This document shows, in pieces, positions 6,392 through 8,890 of a stretch of DNA of 8,890 bases. How positions within the stretch are numbered: position 1 is the stretch's first letter; each line of letters opens with the position of its first letter. The translations under genes and the position numbers were made by a program. Source of the DNA: Gammaproteobacteria bacterium (GTDB taxonomy: Bacteria; Pseudomonadota; Gammaproteobacteria; DSM-19610). Where the stretch lies: positions 1 through 8,890 of the forward strand of contig JAUXDG010000100.1 of assembly GCA_030618475.1 (NCBI GenBank). Direction: 5' to 3'. The notes beneath the pieces are model-generated. The model was not told the origin of the DNA and searched no databases. It saw only the letters and a list, made by a program, of their open reading frames with translations.

Positions 6392-6532
6392 GTATCGTCC
6401 CAAACCTGATAGATTACTTTCCAACCACAAAAGACACTAAGAACACAAAGCCAGACATTTATCATGAAACCTTCGCGCCCTTCAAGGTGAATTGCGTAGC
6501 AAGAGAGGGCGCCCTGGGGCATGCGGTTAATG
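6392..6532 (-). promoter_or_regulatory. 141-bp spacer between the E1 beta and E2-E3 genes
   Basis: This gap contrasts with the one-base overlap of the two E1 genes. It holds a 10-bp palindrome AGGGCGCCCT (6506-6515), an alternative stem GCGCCCT/AGGGCGC (6475-6481, 6506-6512), and the 9-nt periodic repeat described separately. On the - strand TTGAAG (6480-6485) is followed after 17 bp by ATAAAT (6457-6462), a poor match to a sigma-70 promoter. It may give the fusion gene its own promoter or mRNA processing site; neither is demonstrated. Confidence 0.3.
6422..6450. repeat. Short repeat with 9-nt periodicity (CAC-A-rich units)
   Basis: CAC occurs at 6426, 6435 and 6444, exactly 9 nt apart, each followed by an A/G-rich hexamer (AAAAGA, TAAGAA, AAAG). 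On the - strand it reads as a G/T-rich tract (CTTTGTGTTCTTAGTGTC). From memory, very similar AACCACAAAGACACTAAGAACACAAAG-like tracts recur between genes of many unrelated bacteria with no agreed function; I cannot confirm that here. Confidence 0.5.
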
Positions 6533-7513
6533 CTATTTGCCTAACATCTTGCGGACAGCCATTACCACGTCGTTGGCATTGGGAATAGCCGCCTTTTCCA
6601 GCGCGTGGTTATAGGGAATAGGCACATGAACCGCCGAAACGCGTTGCGGCGCCGCATCCAGTTCAAAGAAACATTCTTCATTGATAATCGCCATCACTTC
6701 CGCGCCCACGCCAACAGCCGGTTCAGCTTCTTCAACAATCACGGCACGGTGTGTTTTCCGTACCGAAGCTGCAATACCGGCACGGTCCAGCGGGGCCAGG
6801 GCATAAAGATCGACGACTTCCGCATCGATAGCAAACTGATTTGCCAGAATATCCGCAGCCTGCATACACCAGTGCACCGAAATATTGTAGCCAAACAGGG
6901 TGACATCACGACCTTCCCGGGTGATTTCAGAGCCTTCCAGGGGATGAAAAAACTCTTCGTCCGCCACCTCACCCTTCATGTTGTACATGAGCTCATGTTC
7001 GTTGATAAACACGGGATCGTTACAACGCACCGCCGATTTAAGCAGACCATAGGCCTGCTTGGGACTGGAAGGCGTCACCACCCGCAAGCCGGCTATACCC
7101 ATGAAAATCTTTTCCATGCGCGCAGAATGCTGGGCACCCAACTGGTGTGCCGTGCCGCCTGGCGAACGCACCACAACCGGTGCGGTCAGTTGACCGCCGG
7201 ACATGTAACGCACTTTAGCCGCCGAATTAAACAGCTGGTCCATTGCCAACCAGGCGAAATTCACCGACATGATTTCGATGATGGGACGCACGCCCAGGAA
7301 AGATGCACCGATACCCAGACCCGTGTATCCGTTTTCGGAAATTGGCGTATCGATGACCCGTTCCGCACCGTACTTGTCATACAGGCCCTGCGTCGCCTTG
7401 TAGGTCCCACCGGCGACAGCGATATCTTCACCCATGCAGATAACCAGGGGATCATTGGCCATTTCTTCATCGTGGGCGCGACGAATCGCCTCCCAGTACA
7501 TTATTTCCGCCAT
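6533..7513 (-). CDS. pdhB: 2-oxoacid (probably pyruvate) dehydrogenase E1 component, beta subunit
   Basis: E1 beta forms a heterotetramer with E1 alpha that decarboxylates the 2-oxoacid on thiamine diphosphate and passes the acyl group to the lipoyl arm of E2. The 326-residue product has the usual family length (about 325). The N-terminal pyrimidine-binding domain shows MGEDIAVAGGTYKATQGL (around residues 27-44) with the Glu29 expected to activate the cofactor, then DTPISENGYTGLGIGAS, and QLGAQHS with the conserved His129. The C-terminal transketolase-like domain follows (around 200-326). The ATG at 7513 overlaps the E1 alpha stop as TGATG, and GGAGGT lies 8 bases upstream, inside the E1 alpha coding end, which suggests coupled translation. 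LLKSAVRCNDPVFINEHELMYN resembles cyanobacterial/plastid PdhB. Acetoin or branched-chain dehydrogenase E1 beta cannot be excluded from sequence alone. Confidence 0.92.
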   Translation of the reverse strand: MAEIMYWEAIRRAHDEEMANDPLVICMGEDIAVAGGTYKATQGLYDKYGAERVIDTPISENGYTGLGIGASFLGVRPIIEIMSVNFAWLAMDQLFNSAAKVRYMSGGQLTAPVVVRSPGGTAHQLGAQHSARMEKIFMGIAGLRVVTPSSPKQAYGLLKSAVRCNDPVFINEHELMYNMKGEVADEEFFHPLEGSEITREGRDVTLFGYNISVHWCMQAADILANQFAIDAEVVDLYALAPLDRAGIAASVRKTHRAVIVEEAEPAVGVGAEVMAIINEECFFELDAAPQRVSAVHVPIPYNHALEKAAIPNANDVVMAVRKMLGK

Positions 7514-8505
7514 CAGCGGCCACCTCCATACACCCAGGGGTCATTCTCGGCAAGGGTGTATTTTTCCAGTTCGTCAACGCGTGGTTGCGGTGAAGACTCG
7601 GCGAAAGCAATGATGTCGTCTTCGATCTCATCCAGAATTTCGTTATCCATGGCCTTGTAGTCAGCCTTGCTTATATGACCCGCTTCAATCAGACGGTCAC
7701 GTAACATGATAATGGGATCACGGTTCGACCACATACGCTCTTCACCCTTGGAACGATAGGCGTTGGAATCGGACATGGAATGCCCCCGATAGCGGTAGGT
7801 CATCAGTTCGAGGAAATACGGCCCCTTACCGGAACGAACATGGTTAACCGCTTTTTTGGCGGCCTTGAATACCTTTTCGATATCCTGACCATCTTCCTGC
7901 GCCGAGGGAATGTTATAACCGGAAACACGTTTGTACTGATCGATCACTGCGGTGGAGCGATCGATACGGGTACCGATACCGTACAGGTTGTTCTCACACA
8001 CATAGAGTACCGGCAGTTCCCACAGCCTGGCCATGTTCAGTGACTCGTGGAAGGTACCCTGGTTGTTGGCCGCATCACCCAGGAAACAGATGCAGATTTC
8101 ATCCCCCCCCTTCATCTTGATGGCTTTGGCGATACCGGCGGCCAGCGGAAACGGGCCGCCGACCAGTGCGTAGCCACCCATAAAACGGTGCCCCACATCG
8201 AAAATATGCATCGAGCCACCCCGCCCCCTGGAGGAACCGGTCTCTTTGGCGTACAGCTCGGCCATCACTTTCCTCGGGTCGGCACCACATTTGATGGCGT
8301 GAATGTGATCGCGGTAACTGGTGATCACGTAGTCATGACCCGGTTTTGCGGCATCCAGCACACCGTGGGCACAGGCTTCTTCACCCGAATACAGGTGCAG
8401 AAATCCACCAATTTTTCGTTCGACGTACGCTTCGTAGCAGCGCTCCTCAAAGCGCCGCGCAAACAACATTTCGCGCAGCAGCCGTTTTTTATCGGCGACG
8501 TTCAT
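7513..8505 (-). CDS. pdhA: 2-oxoacid (probably pyruvate) dehydrogenase E1 component, alpha subunit
   Basis: E1 alpha binds the diphosphate end of thiamine diphosphate and provides part of the E1 active site. The 330-residue product is family length. Visible motifs are FLHLYSGEEA (around 35-44), SYRDHIHA (63-70), RGRGGSMH (93-100), the cofactor motif GDAANNQG (143-150) continuing to ENN (171-173), and YRYRGHSMSD (237-246). The third residue of the GDG motif is Ala here. The ATG at 8505 has AAGGAG 5 bases upstream, the strongest ribosome-binding site of the operon, and it is the first gene of the unit, divergent from pyrC. An 8-base G tract (8103-8110 in coding sense) encodes part of MKGGDE; the frame is intact. 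The family also covers acetoin and branched-chain enzymes. Pyruvate is favoured by plastid-like similarity and by the operon's probable housekeeping role. Confidence 0.92.
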   Translation of the reverse strand: MNVADKKRLLREMLFARRFEERCYEAYVERKIGGFLHLYSGEEACAHGVLDAAKPGHDYVITSYRDHIHAIKCGADPRKVMAELYAKETGSSRGRGGSMHIFDVGHRFMGGYALVGGPFPLAAGIAKAIKMKGGDEICICFLGDAANNQGTFHESLNMARLWELPVLYVCENNLYGIGTRIDRSTAVIDQYKRVSGYNIPSAQEDGQDIEKVFKAAKKAVNHVRSGKGPYFLELMTYRYRGHSMSDSNAYRSKGEERMWSNRDPIIMLRDRLIEAGHISKADYKAMDNEILDEIEDDIIAFAESSPQPRVDELEKYTLAENDPWVYGGGR

Positions 8506-8755
8506 GAGGCTCCTTGCTGTTCCAGGGACCTGATCCAGGCCCCGTCAATGAATTGAAACTATTGAAATTTATCTGAAAATTCAGCATGCTGCGATGGCAT
8601 CAACTGCACGTGCAGCGTTGGCAACCGGCCTGCCCGCACAACCCGGCTACCCGTCGACAATCAGGCCCGGTATGATCTTAGTTTTGGCCGATCAGGTCAA
8701 GATGAAAAACGCCTGGAATTGCTGTAAAAGCATCGAAAAATCAATGGAAAACGAT
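8506..8755. promoter_or_regulatory. Divergent intergenic region between pdhA and pyrC with clustered palindromes
   Basis: This region must start transcription in both directions. An AT-rich part (8546-8584) contains two ATTGAAA copies (8552, 8561) and CTGAAAATTCAG (8573-8584, 5-bp arms). It is followed by perfect palindromes CAGCATGCTG (8582-8591) and CTGCACGTGCAG (8604-8615), with centres 23 bp apart. On the + strand TATGAT (8671-8676) is a good -10 match for pyrC, but I see no matching -35 at normal spacing. The palindromes are candidate operators; they do not match the PdhR consensus I know. Confidence 0.45.
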
Positions 8756-8890
8756 ATGGAACTCACCATTCGTCGCCCCGACGACTGGCATCTGCATGTG
8801 CGCGACGGTGAAGCCATGCAATCTGTTGTGCCCCATACGGTACGCCAGTTCGGCCGCGCTATCATCATGCCCAACCTTAAACCAGCGGTG
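8756..8890 (+). CDS. pyrC: Dihydroorotase (PyrC), 3'-truncated by the window
   Basis: PyrC cyclises N-carbamoyl-aspartate to dihydroorotate, the third step of pyrimidine synthesis, in the cytoplasm. Only 45 residues are present, but they are diagnostic: TIRRPDDWHLHVRDG contains the metal-binding His-X-His (His12, His14) and the substrate-binding Arg16, and FGRAIIMPNLKP carries the Asn equivalent to Asn44 of E. coli PyrC, which begins almost the same way (class II, short type). The start is uncertain. ATG at 8756 has a weak GGA about 9 bases upstream; an in-frame ATG at 8744 would add four residues and has no visible ribosome-binding site; ATG at 8702 has AGG upstream but would add an uncharacteristic 18-residue extension. 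It is divergent from the dehydrogenase operon. Confidence 0.9.
   Translation, partial: MELTIRRPDDWHLHVRDGEAMQSVVPHTVRQFGRAIIMPNLKPAV

Noticed and set aside
6605..7660. A 351-codon + strand frame opposite pdhB and the end of pdhA
   Set aside because: It is a shadow of two convincing family genes, and its His/Arg-rich translation matches no family I know.

Overview
The window looks like a chromosomal housekeeping region from a gammaproteobacterium. The ArgG, PyrC, MurA and Ni-type glyoxalase I sequences all read as gammaproteobacterial, GC content is moderately high by eye, and genes are tightly packed with clear Shine-Dalgarno sites. I cannot name a genus. No phage, transposase, CRISPR array, rRNA or tRNA was seen.

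Layout from left to right. (1) murA on the + strand, lacking about 50 N-terminal codons at the left edge. (2) gloA on the - strand, convergent with murA; a stem-loop over the murA stop codon is a likely shared terminator. (3) A 118-bp inverted-repeat element between gloA and argG, whose right arm ends one base before the argG stop codon. (4) argG on the - strand, with a 188-bp leader. (5) A 202-bp palindromic, MITE-like element with perfect 30-bp terminal inverted repeats and several internal hairpins. (6) A - strand operon for a 2-oxoacid (probably pyruvate) dehydrogenase complex, in transcription order E1 alpha, E1 beta, then one 1016-residue protein that fuses all of E2 to all of E3. (7) A divergent 250-bp intergenic region with clustered palindromes. 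(8) The first 45 codons of pyrC on the + strand.

The dehydrogenase operon is the most unusual part. E1 alpha and E1 beta overlap by one base (TGATG), which suggests translational coupling and equal amounts of the two chains. The third gene encodes two nearly identical lipoyl domains, a peripheral-subunit-binding domain, an acyltransferase core resembling the cyanobacterial/plastid type, and a complete FAD/NAD dihydrolipoyl dehydrogenase in one reading frame. The E2 active-site motif reads DHRVVNG instead of DHRVVDG. The subunit-binding domain seems to have lost Arg residues that in other complexes help hold a separate E3, which would fit E3 being covalently attached. A 9-nt periodic repeat lies in the 141-bp gap before the fusion gene.

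Together the genes cover peptidoglycan precursor synthesis (murA), methylglyoxal detoxification (gloA), arginine synthesis (argG), acetyl-CoA formation (the complex) and pyrimidine synthesis (pyrC). Apart from the dehydrogenase operon, they are functionally unrelated neighbours.
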